Assembly: GCF_007570935.1 (NCBI RefSeq)
Contig: NZ_VLLR01000001.1
Span: 1,054,001-1,118,000, forward strand
Origin: Lactobacillus sp. LL6
Lineage (GTDB): Bacteria; Bacillota; Bacilli; Lactobacillales; Lactobacillaceae
DNA: 64,000 nt
Direction: 5' to 3'
Shown here: one piece after another, positions 43,487-52,197 of the stretch
Layout of the letters: each line of letters opens with the position of its first letter
How positions within the stretch are numbered: the first letter of the stretch is position 1
Made by a program: the position numbers and the translations under genes
Notes under the pieces: model-generated
What the model saw: the letters and a program-made list of their open reading frames with translations, nothing else
What the model was told of the DNA's origin: nothing
Databases searched by the model: none

Positions 43487-44524
43487 CTACTCCCCGCTTA
43501 CCGCTTTAACTTCCGTTTTTGAATTTACATCATTTTCAAAATGAAAATCTTTCCAGCAAGTACATCTTACCCAGTGACCTGGTGCAACTTCATGAACAGT
43601 TGGTTCTTTTTCATGCGCACTCTCAGGAATCCAAGGAATTCTTGCAGCAAATCTATCTCCTGTACGTGGCATATTCTTAAGAGAGGGTACCGTACCGTGA
43701 ATCACATGCAGGTCTTCGCTTTCATCATCTGATTGTGGCATTGAATTCAACAAAGAACGAGTATATGGATGGAGTGGATTTTCAAAAATAGTCTTAACAT
43801 CAGCTTTTTCAACAATTTGACCTGCATACATCACTGCTACTTGATCGGCTGTTTCAGCAACAACTCCTAAATCATGAGTAATTAAAATAATTCCAGAGTG
43901 AGTTTGTTTCTGAATATCTTCTAGCAAGTCTAAAATTTGAGCTTGGATGGTAACATCTAACGCTGTAGTTGGTTCATCAGCAATAATAATTTCAGGCTTA
44001 CATGCAATAGCCATTGCAATTACAACACGCTGACGCAAGCCACCAGACAACTCATGAGGATACATCTCATACATTTCTTCTGGTCGAGGCATTCCAACTT
44101 GATTAAACAATTCAATAACACGGCTATGGCGCTGACTTTCATTCATATCAGTATGATAATAGAGGGTTTCAGCAACTTGATCTCCAACTTTCATTAAGGG
44201 ATTTAAACTTGCCAACGGATCCTGAAAAATCATTCCAATTTTGTCACCACGAATTTTATTAAAAAGTGACTCATTCAATCCTACTAAGTTCAATTCATTA
44301 TAAAGAATATCACCAGTAACTTTTGTATTTTTATGATCATATAAGCCGATTATACTGGAAGCAATAGTACTTTTTCCGCAACCTGACTCACCTACAATGG
44401 CCAATATTTCATCACGTTTGAGTGTTAGATTAACATCATCTGCAGCGTCATAAAACGTACCTTGTAAACGGTAGGCCGTATGCAGATGTTGAATATCTAG
44501 CAAGAGATCGCTCTGTTTATCCAA
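43487..44524 (-). CDS. oppD: Oligopeptide ABC transporter ATP-binding protein OppD
   Basis: OppD is the other ATPase of the importer. The 345-residue product has Walker A GESGCGKSTIASS near 50, FQDPLASLNPLMK, signature SGGLRQRVVIAMA near 160, Walker B IIADEPTTALD, and the C-terminal HPYTRSLLNSMPQ with a Cys-containing tail (RCTCWKDF). The start is TTG at 44522-44524 with GGGGGAAGG just before it. An ATG five codons upstream lacks a ribosome site. It is first in oppDFBC with a near-consensus promoter that overlaps the acpP terminator. Confidence 0.93.
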   Translation of the reverse strand: MDKQSDLLLDIQHLHTAYRLQGTFYDAADDVNLTLKRDEILAIVGESGCGKSTIASSIIGLYDHKNTKVTGDILYNELNLVGLNESLFNKIRGDKIGMIFQDPLASLNPLMKVGDQVAETLYYHTDMNESQRHSRVIELFNQVGMPRPEEMYEMYPHELSGGLRQRVVIAMAIACKPEIIIADEPTTALDVTIQAQILDLLEDIQKQTHSGIILITHDLGVVAETADQVAVMYAGQIVEKADVKTIFENPLHPYTRSLLNSMPQSDDESEDLHVIHGTVPSLKNMPRTGDRFAARIPWIPESAHEKEPTVHEVAPGHWVRCTCWKDFHFENDVNSKTEVKAVSGE

Positions 44525-44592
44525 AGTTCCTTCCCCCATTTCAAAACCAATTCTTTATTAAAAGACAATTAATAATTTTAATTTATTTTCTA

Positions 44593-44621
44593 ATTATAAA
44601 CACAAAACCGGTCTCATGCAA
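44593..44621 (-). promoter_or_regulatory. Promoter of oppDFBC
   Basis: On the minus strand TTGCAT (44616-44621), 17-base spacer and TATAAT (44593-44598). The -35 lies in the loop of the acpP terminator. Confidence 0.75.
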
Positions 44622-44635
44622 ATTGAGAACCGGTT
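44604..44635 (-). terminator. Terminator of plsX-acpP
   Basis: AACCGGTTCTCA on the minus strand pairs with TGAGACCGGTT around ATTTGCA, followed by TTGTGTTT. It ends 12 bases after the acpP stop; on the plus strand it also has a T-run. Confidence 0.8.
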
Positions 44636-44646
44636 TTTTTATAAAA

Positions 44647-44889
44647 TTATTCTTGATGAGCCTTGATATAAGCGACTGCATCACCAACTGTTTTAATTTT
44701 TTCAGCATCTTCATCTGGAATTTCTGAACCAAATTCATCTTCAAGTTGAAGAATAAACTCAACCAAATCAATTGAATCAGCATCCAAGTCTTCATTGAAA
44801 TTAGTTTCTTTTGTGATTGAAGCTTGATCCACTTCAAAGTTATCTGCAATCATTCCAGCAATTTTATTAAAAATTTCTTCTTCTGTCAT
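44647..44889 (-). CDS. acpP: Acyl carrier protein
   Basis: AcpP carries acyl chains on a phosphopantetheine arm. The 80-residue acidic product has the attachment motif DLDADSIDLVEF with Ser39 (DSI in place of the common DSL). Helices IFNKIAGMIADNF and EDEFGSEIPDEDAEKIKTVGDAVAYI are as expected. It follows plsX by 10 bases; together they can pass exogenous fatty acids, activated by FakA, between the acyl-phosphate and ACP pools. No fab genes are adjacent, unlike in B. subtilis. Confidence 0.96.
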   Translation of the reverse strand: MTEEEIFNKIAGMIADNFEVDQASITKETNFNEDLDADSIDLVEFILQLEDEFGSEIPDEDAEKIKTVGDAVAYIKAHQE

Positions 44890-44899
44890 TTTTTACTCC

Positions 44900-45895
44900 T
44901 TATTTTGAAAATTCTTCCCTGAATTTATCGATTAATTTTTCATCTAAAATTTTATCAATTTGTTTAAGAGTATAGTAAATTGGACGCTCATCTGATCTAC
45001 CATGAGTTTTAACAACTGGTGCATCAATTCCCATCAAAACAGCACCACCATGAACAGCAGTGTCATATTTATGACGAATGTCATTAATTGCATTTTTAAT
45101 GAGAAGTGCTCCAAGTTTAGTTACCATTCCATTGTTAAGCAAGCTATCTTTTAATGAATGAAGTAGAACACTTGACATCCCTTCTACACTCTTTAAAGCA
45201 ATATTACCAGAAAATCCATCACTTGCAACTACATCTGCTTTACCCGTCATGATTTCATTTCCTTCAATATTGCCTATAAAATTCAAATCACTCTCTTCTA
45301 ACAATTTATAAGCTTCTTGATGAAGTTCATCTCCTTTATCACTTTCTGCTCCATTATTTAATAAAGCAACTTTAGGATTCTTAACTCCACGCACTTTTTC
45401 AGCGTAGTAACTAGCCATTTGAGCCCATTGGAGAATATATTCGGGCTTAGATTTTGCATTTGCACCAACATCAATAATATTAAAACCGTGATCATTTTGA
45501 GTTGGCAAAGTTGGCATCAACCCGGGACGCTTAATTCCTTTAATTCGTCCAATAATAAAAATCCCGCATGCCAAAAGCGCACCAGTATTTCCCATTGAAA
45601 ATAAAGCATCTGCTTTACCATCTTTAACATAATTAGCAGCTACAACCATTGAAGAATTTTTTTTACTTCTAATTGCTCTAACAGGTTCATCTTCATCATT
45701 AATTACTTCAGTGGTAGGAACAACTTCTAATTGATTATTTATTTTATCTGCTGGTAAAAGCTTACGAAGCTCTTCTTTATCTCCAAATAAAATAAATTTA
45801 GTATCTGGAAGTTCATCTCTAACTTTTAAGACAGCGTCAATTACTGCCTTAGGAGCATTTTCTCCTCCCATTGCATCAATCGCTATTTTTTTCAT
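44900..45895 (-). CDS. plsX: Phosphate acyltransferase PlsX
   Basis: PlsX interconverts acyl-ACP and acyl-phosphate, the donor for PlsY in phospholipid synthesis. The 331-residue product begins with the family motif KKIAIDAMGGENAPKAV. FSMGNTGALLACG lies near 100, ANAKSKPEYILQWA near 145, and VVASDGFSGNIALKSVEG near 220. It lies 12 bases after recG and before acpP. fapR, which precedes plsX in B. subtilis, is absent. Confidence 0.96.
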   Translation of the reverse strand: MKKIAIDAMGGENAPKAVIDAVLKVRDELPDTKFILFGDKEELRKLLPADKINNQLEVVPTTEVINDEDEPVRAIRSKKNSSMVVAANYVKDGKADALFSMGNTGALLACGIFIIGRIKGIKRPGLMPTLPTQNDHGFNIIDVGANAKSKPEYILQWAQMASYYAEKVRGVKNPKVALLNNGAESDKGDELHQEAYKLLEESDLNFIGNIEGNEIMTGKADVVASDGFSGNIALKSVEGMSSVLLHSLKDSLLNNGMVTKLGALLIKNAINDIRHKYDTAVHGGAVLMGIDAPVVKTHGRSDERPIYYTLKQIDKILDEKLIDKFREEFSK

Positions 45896-45907
45896 ATTTT
45901 TTCTCTT

Positions 45908-47950
45908 CTAACTTCTATTTTTTTGTTTTAATTGATTATAATCGAGTATCTGCTTAAGTGCAAAATGTTCTGCCTCAATAAGCTTTGGATCATGCTTAAC
46001 TACATTCTTAGCAACTTCCTGAGCAACAACTAAGGTATTGTAATTGTTTACTACATTTCCTACTTGAAATTCTGGCAAACCAGATTGAGCTTTTCCAAAT
46101 AAGTCACCTTCACCACGCATTTTAAGATCTTCTTCAGCAAGCTTAAAACCATTAGTGGTCGAAGCGATAATTTTCATGCGAGCTTTTCCTGAATCAGTCT
46201 TAGGATCAGCTAAAAAGACACAATAACTTTGTGTTTGTCCTCGACCAATTCTTCCTCGCAATTGATGAAGCTGGCTCAAGCCGAATCTATCGGCATTATA
46301 AATAACCATCATATTGGCATTAGGAACATCAACCCCAACTTCAATAACACTAGTAGCGACAAGAATATTTATCTTTCCTAAAGAAAAATCAGACATAATT
46401 TTATCTTTTTGGACGCCAGACATTTGTCCATGAAGTAAAACAACATTTTGCTCAGGAAAATCATGCTTAATTTTTGCAAAAATTTCTTCAGCATTACGCA
46501 AATCAAGATTTTCAGATTCCTTAATTAAAGGAGTAACTATATAAACTTGAAAACCTGCATTCAATTGCTGTTTCATTTTACTATAAACTTCATCCATTTG
46601 AGTGCTTGTTTTCCAAGCTGAAATGATTGGTTTGCGACCATTAGGCAAATGACGAATTTCTGAAACAGCCATTTCACCATAAACTGTTAAAGCTAAAGTT
46701 CTTGGAATTGGAGTTGCTGTCATTGCTAAAACATCAGGAGCAAGTCCTTTATTAATCAAACTCTTGCGTTGGCCAACCCCAAAACGGTGTTGTTCATCAA
46801 TTATAACTAAGCCTAAATCTTTAAAAATTACATTATCTTGAATTAAAGCATGAGTACCAATTACTACATTAATGGTACCATCCTCTAATTCTTTATATAT
46901 TTCTCGCTTTTCCAAAGTCTTTGTTGTTCCAGTTAAAAGAGCCACACGCACTCCTAAAGGGCGAAGAAGTTCATCAATTTTTTTAAAATGCTGAGTTGCT
47001 AAAATCTCAGTAGGAACCATTAATGCAACTTGAAAGCCAGCAGTAATAGCTGCATATATTGCATAAACTGCGACAACTGTCTTACCTGATCCCACATCAC
47101 CTTGCAAAAGACGTTGCATTTGAAAATCTGAATGCATATCAGCAAATATTTCATTTACAACATGCTTTTGGTCATCGGAAAGTTCAAACGGCAAAGAATG
47201 TGTTAATTTAGCAATCTCAGTTAAATTATATTTTTTTGCAATCCCTTGTGCATTATTGGGATTAGAATTAGATAGCAATGCTAATTGCATTTGAAAAACA
47301 AAGAATTCCCGAAAAATTGCACTTCTTTTAGCCAATTCAGCCATGTGCCCATTATTTGGATGATGCATTCCCTTAATAATTTCTTGATCGGACATCAATC
47401 GGTATTTTTTTCTAATTTCAATTGGCACAATATCAACTAATTCATCCAAATATTCATCAATTGCAGAATTAATTAATTTTTGTAATGTTTTTTGATGAAT
47501 ATTTTTATTTACTGGGTAAATCGGTGCCATGCCACTATCATTTTCTTTAGCTGCAACGAACTTGAATCCTGATAAACTTTGTTTAGCGATGTTATATTTA
47601 CCGTAAACTGCCACTTCTTGACCAATTTCAATTTTAGATTTTAGCCAAGGCTGATTAAAAAAATTGACCATGACAATATCATGGTCAATTCTCAATTTAA
47701 AGCTTAGGCGACTTTTTTTATAGCCAAAGCGACTTACATAGGCTTCTGTAGCTACAATTCCTTTTAACATTACCTTTTGACCATCCATGATCTGGTCTAA
47801 CGGCAGTGTTTCTAAATCATCATAACGAAAAGGAAAATAAAATAATAAGTCATAAATACTATAAATTCCTAAACTGCCAAGAGCAGCAGCTGTTTTTGTT
47901 CCTACGCCTTTTAAATCGGTAACAGGAGCAAACAGTGCATTATTACTCAT
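45908..47950 (-). CDS. recG: ATP-dependent DNA helicase RecG
   Basis: RecG reverses stalled replication forks and processes Holliday junctions. The 680-residue product has the N-terminal wedge/OB domain (PFRYDDLETLPLDQI..., about 35-150). Superfamily 2 helicase motifs follow: LLQGDVGSGKTVVAVYAI near 285, DEQHRFGVGQR near 380, MTATPIPRTLAL near 405, then ATSVIEVGVDVPNA and QLRGRIGRG near 545-575. Its position, fakA-recG-plsX, matches B. subtilis. It begins 2 bases after the fakA stop. Confidence 0.97.
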   Translation of the reverse strand: MSNNALFAPVTDLKGVGTKTAAALGSLGIYSIYDLLFYFPFRYDDLETLPLDQIMDGQKVMLKGIVATEAYVSRFGYKKSRLSFKLRIDHDIVMVNFFNQPWLKSKIEIGQEVAVYGKYNIAKQSLSGFKFVAAKENDSGMAPIYPVNKNIHQKTLQKLINSAIDEYLDELVDIVPIEIRKKYRLMSDQEIIKGMHHPNNGHMAELAKRSAIFREFFVFQMQLALLSNSNPNNAQGIAKKYNLTEIAKLTHSLPFELSDDQKHVVNEIFADMHSDFQMQRLLQGDVGSGKTVVAVYAIYAAITAGFQVALMVPTEILATQHFKKIDELLRPLGVRVALLTGTTKTLEKREIYKELEDGTINVVIGTHALIQDNVIFKDLGLVIIDEQHRFGVGQRKSLINKGLAPDVLAMTATPIPRTLALTVYGEMAVSEIRHLPNGRKPIISAWKTSTQMDEVYSKMKQQLNAGFQVYIVTPLIKESENLDLRNAEEIFAKIKHDFPEQNVVLLHGQMSGVQKDKIMSDFSLGKINILVATSVIEVGVDVPNANMMVIYNADRFGLSQLHQLRGRIGRGQTQSYCVFLADPKTDSGKARMKIIASTTNGFKLAEEDLKMRGEGDLFGKAQSGLPEFQVGNVVNNYNTLVVAQEVAKNVVKHDPKLIEAEHFALKQILDYNQLKQKNRS

Positions 47951-47952
47951 TT

Positions 47953-49614
47953 TTATTCAACTGAAACTAAGAAATTGTAGACTGGTTGACCACCATCATG
48001 AATTTCAAATTCTAAGTCATCATGACTATCTTCAAGCTGAGCCACAACTTCTTCTGCCTCGCTCTTATTTGAATCACGACCATACATGATGGTAATAATT
48101 TCTGAATCTTCATCAAGCATTTTTTCAATCATTTGAACAGTAGTCTTAATAAGATCAGGATTATCAACTTTAATATTACCATCCACAATACCTAAGTAAT
48201 CATTATTGTGAATTTCAATATCATCAATTACAGTGTCACGGTTAGCTTGAGTTACTTCACCTGAAATTACTGAATCCAAATCTTCAGTCATCATTTCAAC
48301 ATTTTCATCAACACTACTATCTGGATCAAATGAAAGCATTGCTGTCAAACCTTGTGAAATAGTCTTAGTAGGAACAATTCCAACAGGAATGTCACTTACT
48401 TCAGCTGCTTGTTTAGCTGCCATAATGATATTACCGTTGTTTGGTAAAATAATAGCCTTCTTAGCACCGCTCTTCTTAATAGCTTCAACAATATCACCAG
48501 CTGAAGGATTCATTGTTTGACCACCAGAAATTATGCGGTTAACTCCTTCACTTTCAAATAACTTGCGGATACCATTACCAGAAGCTACTGCAATTACTGC
48601 AAAATCAACACTTTCTTGTTTATCTTCATCACTTTCGACAATAGTTTCATGTTGAATACGCATATTATCAATCTTGATTTTACCAAGTTGACCAAATTGA
48701 CTACCATATTGGAAAACATCGCCAGGGTGTTCTGTATGAACATGGACTTTAGCTACTTCACCATCTGACACAGCTAAAAGCGAATCGCCTAGTTCAGATA
48801 AGTGCTTTCTAAATTCTTCAAGTTCAAACTGCTTCTTATTAGGAACATCGGCAGTTAAATCAACCATAATTTCAGTACAGTAACCATTGATAATATCTTC
48901 AGTTGCTAGTTGACTTTGAACTGATGATTGATGGTGCATTGCGTTGATCATCTCATCCATTTCACTTTCATCTGGTTGATATTGATCTGCAAAGTTTTCA
49001 CCAAGAAGTCCTTCTAAAAATCCTTCGTAAATAAATAGTAATCCTTGACCACCAGAGTCAACTACACCAACTTGCTTTAATACTGGAAGTAAGTCAGGAG
49101 TAGTCTTTAATGCCTTTTTAGCGCCTTCAACAATCGCCTTCATTACAGCTTCAACATCTTCAGTTTCACTAGCTTTATTAGCACCTTCTTGAGCAGCGAT
49201 ACGAGCAACAGTTAAGATAGTACCTTCTACTGGTTTCATAACTGCTTTATAAGCAGTTGCAACCCCATTAGTAAAAGCATTAGCTAATTCTTGAGCATTT
49301 AAAGTTTTCATACCTTGGGTAGCTTTATAAATCCCACGGAAAAGCTGAGAAGTTATAACACCACTATTACCGCGAGCTCCCATTAACATTCCTTTAGCTA
49401 AACTTTCAGTTAAATCTCCTACACTATCACTTGGATTTTCACTGACTGCCTTTGCGCCGCTTTCAATAGTTAAATTCATGTTGGTACCAGTATCCCCATC
49501 AGGAACAGGAAAAACATTGAGAGAGTTAACAAACTCTGCATTTTTACCCATTCTATGAGTGGCTACACGAACCATATCTCTAAATTGTTTACTATCTATT
49601 TCTTTTAAAACCAA
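47953..49614 (-). CDS. fakA: Fatty acid kinase catalytic subunit FakA (YloV, DAK-like)
   Basis: FakA phosphorylates fatty acids held by FakB binding proteins, giving acyl-phosphate for PlsX/PlsY, the entry point for exogenous fatty acids. The product has 553 residues from a TTG start at 49612-49614 (GGAGG ten bases upstream), the same length I recall for B. subtilis YloV. An ATG 11 codons earlier overlaps yloU and is rejected. The N-terminal DhaL-type nucleotide domain has FPVPDGDTGTNM near 33-45 and GARGNSGVI near 80. The middle and C-terminal Y-domains bind FakB. It follows yloU, as in other Bacillota. Confidence 0.94.
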   Translation of the reverse strand: MVLKEIDSKQFRDMVRVATHRMGKNAEFVNSLNVFPVPDGDTGTNMNLTIESGAKAVSENPSDSVGDLTESLAKGMLMGARGNSGVITSQLFRGIYKATQGMKTLNAQELANAFTNGVATAYKAVMKPVEGTILTVARIAAQEGANKASETEDVEAVMKAIVEGAKKALKTTPDLLPVLKQVGVVDSGGQGLLFIYEGFLEGLLGENFADQYQPDESEMDEMINAMHHQSSVQSQLATEDIINGYCTEIMVDLTADVPNKKQFELEEFRKHLSELGDSLLAVSDGEVAKVHVHTEHPGDVFQYGSQFGQLGKIKIDNMRIQHETIVESDEDKQESVDFAVIAVASGNGIRKLFESEGVNRIISGGQTMNPSAGDIVEAIKKSGAKKAIILPNNGNIIMAAKQAAEVSDIPVGIVPTKTISQGLTAMLSFDPDSSVDENVEMMTEDLDSVISGEVTQANRDTVIDDIEIHNNDYLGIVDGNIKVDNPDLIKTTVQMIEKMLDEDSEIITIMYGRDSNKSEAEEVVAQLEDSHDDLEFEIHDGGQPVYNFLVSVE

Positions 49615-49636
49615 TATTCTTAAACCTCCGCTCGCG

Positions 49637-49999
49637 TTATTCGTCAAGTACCTTTACGCTTTGTACAATGACATTAACAGCTTCTGTGTCAATTCCAAGT
49701 TGATTCTTTAAGTTAAATTTCACACTACCTTGAACGTTGCGACTAACTTCTGAAAGTTTCAAGCCGTAGCCTACAATAATGTAAACATCAACTGTAATTT
49801 TATTATCTTCTGACTTAACAACAACGCCGCGCTTATAGTTGGCACGATTAAGAATTCCATCGAAACCATCCCGAATAGCATTTTTTGAAGCCATTCCAAC
49901 AACGCCGTAATTAGACGTAGCTGCACTACCAACAACAGTTGCAATTACTCCGTTTGAAATATCTATCAAACCATCTTTTGTTTTGATTTTAACAGCCAT
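49637..49999 (-). CDS. yloU: Asp23/Gls24 family protein YloU
   Basis: This 120-residue protein of the Asp23/Gls24 envelope-stress family is recognised from ISNGVIATVVGSAATSNYGVVGMASKN near the N terminus and the VYIIVGYGLKLSEVSRNVQ block. Family members often bind the membrane through AmaP-like partners; its role here is unknown, but linkage to fakA is widely conserved. ATG at 49997-49999 with GGAGGAC. It has a TG-extended promoter upstream and is divergent from rpmB. Confidence 0.93.
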   Translation of the reverse strand: MAVKIKTKDGLIDISNGVIATVVGSAATSNYGVVGMASKNAIRDGFDGILNRANYKRGVVVKSEDNKITVDVYIIVGYGLKLSEVSRNVQGSVKFNLKNQLGIDTEAVNVIVQSVKVLDE

Positions 50000-50037
50000 G
50001 TTTGTCCTCCGTCTCATTGTTCTTAATATACGCATTT

Positions 50038-50046
50038 ATTTTATCA
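50038..50046 (-). promoter_or_regulatory. Promoter (extended -10) of yloU-fakA-recG-plsX-acpP
   Basis: On the minus strand TGATAAAAT is a TG-extended -10 located 38 bases before the yloU start; the -35 is not clear. Confidence 0.6.
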
Positions 50047-50104
50047 TAGTAATTGACTTCGCGCTTATTAAAAAGTAGTCATTTATAAAAAATAGTTTTT
50101 CAGG

Positions 50105-50133
50105 TTGAATTAAACCTCAACATATGCTATCGT
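50105..50133 (+). promoter_or_regulatory. Promoter of rpmB
   Basis: TTGAAT (50105-50110), 17-base spacer ending TGC and TATCGT (50128-50133), an extended promoter. It lies 36 bases before the rpmB start. Confidence 0.7.
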
Positions 50134-50169
50134 AATAAAGTATGAAAACACATAAAGGAGGTTTAGCAA

Positions 50170-50355
50170 ATGGCAAAAGATTTTGTAACAGGTAAGAAGA
50201 CCACTTTCGGTAACAAGCGTTCACACTCATTGAACTCAACTCGTCGTGCTTGGAAGCCAAACCTTCAAAAAGTTCGCATTCTTGTTGACGGTAAGCCAAA
50301 GCGCGTTTGGGTTTCAACCAAGACTTTGAAGTCTGGTAAAGTTACTCGTGCCTAA
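50170..50355 (+). CDS. rpmB: 50S ribosomal protein L28
   Basis: L28 is a small protein of the large subunit. The 61-residue basic product contains [18 protein letters not shown] and [20 protein letters not shown], the L28 signature. It has no CxxC zinc motif, so it is the zinc-independent form. The ribosome site is AAAGGAGG. It is monocistronic with its own promoter and terminator, divergent from yloU, as in B. subtilis. Confidence 0.96.
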   Translation: MAKDFVTGKKTTFGNKRSHSLNSTRRAWKPNLQKVRILVDGKPKRVWVSTKTLKSGKVTRA

Positions 50356-50367
50356 TAGACCATGAAG

Positions 50368-50399
50368 CTTGTTAGAATTCAGTTCTAGCAGGTTTTTTT
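50368..50399 (+). terminator. Rho-independent terminator of rpmB
   Basis: CTTGTTAGAA pairs with TTCTAGCAGG (two G-U pairs) around a TTCAG loop, followed by TTTTTTT. Confidence 0.8.
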
Positions 50400-50417
50400 A
50401 TTTTCAATAATTTATAT

Positions 50418-50452
50418 AAAAAGGACATCTATTGTAGTTAGATGTCCTTTTT
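50418..50452. terminator. Bidirectional terminator before the 101-residue hypothetical gene
   Basis: AAAAAGGACATCTA pairs perfectly with TAGATGTCCTTTTT around a 7-base loop, with T-runs on both strands. It ends the minus-strand hypothetical gene and backs up the rpmB terminator. Confidence 0.85.
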
Positions 50453-50453
50453 A

Positions 50454-50759
50454 CTATCGCTCAATATTATGATGCATATCATCATCTGGAATTTCATCAG
50501 CCATACGCTCATCAAGTGGAGTATAAGCGTAGTCTGTAATCATCTCACTAAGCTTTGTAGGCATTCCTAAATCAGCTTGTAAGATGTTGGTATCATCGCC
50601 AGCAATGCTAGCAATTCGCTTATGCTTTTTCTTATCAAAAATATGCACTCTATTTTTGTGCATGTAATTATCTACGTTTTGTTTTGCACGGCTAAGACGA
50701 GCTTCATAACGGCCATTATCGAAATCAGCGATATCTTTTTCAAAATCTGTATACTTCAT
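50454..50759 (-). CDS. Conserved-looking hypothetical protein (101 residues)
   Basis: I do not recognise this family. The product is hydrophilic and rich in charged residues, with no signal peptide or membrane segment. It begins MKYTDFEKDIADFDNGRYEA, has a basic centre (HIFDKKKHKRIASIAG) and an acidic end (ADEIPDDDMHHNIER). Codon use resembles its neighbours. I choose the ATG at 50757-50759, which has GAAGGTCG upstream; 19 further in-frame codons are open but lack a better site. It is a single gene with its own terminator, between rpmB and the thiN terminator. The clean terminators on both sides and the ribosome site support it as real. Confidence 0.75.
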   Translation of the reverse strand: MKYTDFEKDIADFDNGRYEARLSRAKQNVDNYMHKNRVHIFDKKKHKRIASIAGDDTNILQADLGMPTKLSEMITDYAYTPLDERMADEIPDDDMHHNIER

Positions 50760-50818
50760 TTTATCGACCTTCTTTTCTAGCTTAACATTCATCTTTATTC
50801 TACTAGTATTTAGCAAAA

Positions 50819-50855
50819 ATAAAAAAGAATTTGAACATAAAATCCAAATTCTTTA
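50819..50855 (-). terminator. Terminator of the gmk-thiN gene run
   Basis: On the minus strand AAAGAATTTG pairs with CAAATTCTTT around an 11-base loop, followed by TTTATTTTT. The stem begins at the thiN stop. Confidence 0.78.
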
Positions 50856-51527
50856 AATATTATAAAAACGATCAATATCCTTAGACAAAATTACTGCAAC
50901 CGTTCCATTTTTAAAAGATAAGTTAAAATTATCTTTATTTGGTAAAAATTCATTTGATGAAAATACACGAGGATATTTTCCATTATAATTTGCTAAATCA
51001 TAGCGAGCTCCGCTAATATTCAAATTTTGAATTTCTGTTAAAGTCATTACACCAAAATAAGGATACTGCTTTATTTTACTTATTTCAAAACTCCCTGGAC
51101 AATAAAATCTAATATAATTTTGCTTATCTATAATTCTGATTCTAGAAGCAAACAGATTTATCTGGGGGTTAAGTATCATTAGTAAATTTACTAAAAAATG
51201 ATCGATTCTACCTCCTGTAGCCCCAAAGATATTTAATTCATCAATTTGATAATCTTCAAAAGCAATCTGAAGCATTAATTCAGAATCAGTTAAATCTTTA
51301 ACCGGATTAGAATAGCGGATATCTGGAACTAAGGTTTCTAATTGCTGCAATTCTTTCTTTTTTAATGAATCAAAATCACCAATAGCTACGTCAGGAATAA
51401 TTCCTAACTCTTGCAAAAGAAGTGCACCTCGATCAACACCTAAAACTATATCTGCAGCTTGAAGCTGACTTACTAAGTCATCAGGCCATTCTTCTTTTGG
51501 TCCTCCTAATAAAGCTGTTGCTTTCAT
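50853..51527 (-). CDS. thiN: Thiamine pyrophosphokinase
   Basis: ThiN transfers pyrophosphate from ATP to thiamine, making the active cofactor TPP from imported thiamine. The 224-residue product shows ADIVLGVDRGALLLQELGIIPDVAIGDFDSL near the N terminus, with the substrate-binding Asp residues, and IFGATGGRIDHFLVNL near 108. It overlaps the rpe stop by ATGA, so translation is coupled. It is last in a long cluster from gmk and is followed by a terminator. Confidence 0.94.
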   Translation of the reverse strand: MKATALLGGPKEEWPDDLVSQLQAADIVLGVDRGALLLQELGIIPDVAIGDFDSLKKKELQQLETLVPDIRYSNPVKDLTDSELMLQIAFEDYQIDELNIFGATGGRIDHFLVNLLMILNPQINLFASRIRIIDKQNYIRFYCPGSFEISKIKQYPYFGVMTLTEIQNLNISGARYDLANYNGKYPRVFSSNEFLPNKDNFNLSFKNGTVAVILSKDIDRFYNI

Positions 51528-52183
51528 TTGAGGACATCTCTTAAATGGTTAACTTGAGTAGCAATATCCCCATTTTTGAAGATGTAGGACCCTGCTACAA
51601 AAACTTCAGCTCCTGCGTTTTTAGCAAGCTTAGCAGTTTTCGAATCAATTCCGCCATCTACTTCAATTGGGACACGTTTATTAACTTCATTTAAAATTTC
51701 ACGAGCTTTAGCAATTCTCACAACAGAATCTGGAATAAATTTTTGACCACCAAAACCAGGATAAACTGTCATTAATAAAACTTGATCTAATTTCGATGCA
51801 AAACTTTTTATCACTTCTACTGGAGTGTCGGGGTTTAATACTAGACCTGCTTTTACTCCATTAGAGGCTAAATAATCTAACCAATAATTTAATTTTTCTT
51901 CATCCATTGCTTCATAATGAAGTTCAATCATATCAGCACCTGCTTTTACAAAAGCGGGCACTAACACATCAGGTTTATCACTCATTAAATGAATTTCAGC
52001 ATCTGTCATTGGAAAACAACACTTAAAATCACTAACAAGTTCTGGTCCAAAAGATAAATTAGGAACAAAATGGGCATCCATAATATCAATATGGAAACGT
52101 CCAATTCCAGCTTCAACTGCCTTTGTTATGTCTTTTTTTAAATTTAAGTTATCTGCATTTAAAATTGAGGGTGCAATTATCAT
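51524..52183 (-). CDS. rpe: Ribulose-phosphate 3-epimerase
   Basis: Rpe interconverts ribulose-5-phosphate and xylulose-5-phosphate in pentose-phosphate metabolism. The 219-residue TIM-barrel product has IAPSILNADNLNL at the N terminus, FHIDIMDAHFVPNLSFGP near 30 with metal-binding His and Asp, MTVYPGFGGQKFI near 137, and PIEVDGGID near 172. It begins 14 bases after rsgA and overlaps thiN. The order rsgA-rpe-thiN is the same as in B. subtilis. Confidence 0.96.
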   Translation of the reverse strand: MIIAPSILNADNLNLKKDITKAVEAGIGRFHIDIMDAHFVPNLSFGPELVSDFKCCFPMTDAEIHLMSDKPDVLVPAFVKAGADMIELHYEAMDEEKLNYWLDYLASNGVKAGLVLNPDTPVEVIKSFASKLDQVLLMTVYPGFGGQKFIPDSVVRIAKAREILNEVNKRVPIEVDGGIDSKTAKLAKNAGAEVFVAGSYIFKNGDIATQVNHLRDVLK

Positions 52184-52197
52184 AAAATTTTCTCCAA

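Noticed and set aside
44583-44849. Overlapping 88-codon frame across acpP and its terminator
   Set aside because: It is out of frame with acpP, low in complexity and covers the terminator; acpP is the clear coding frame.
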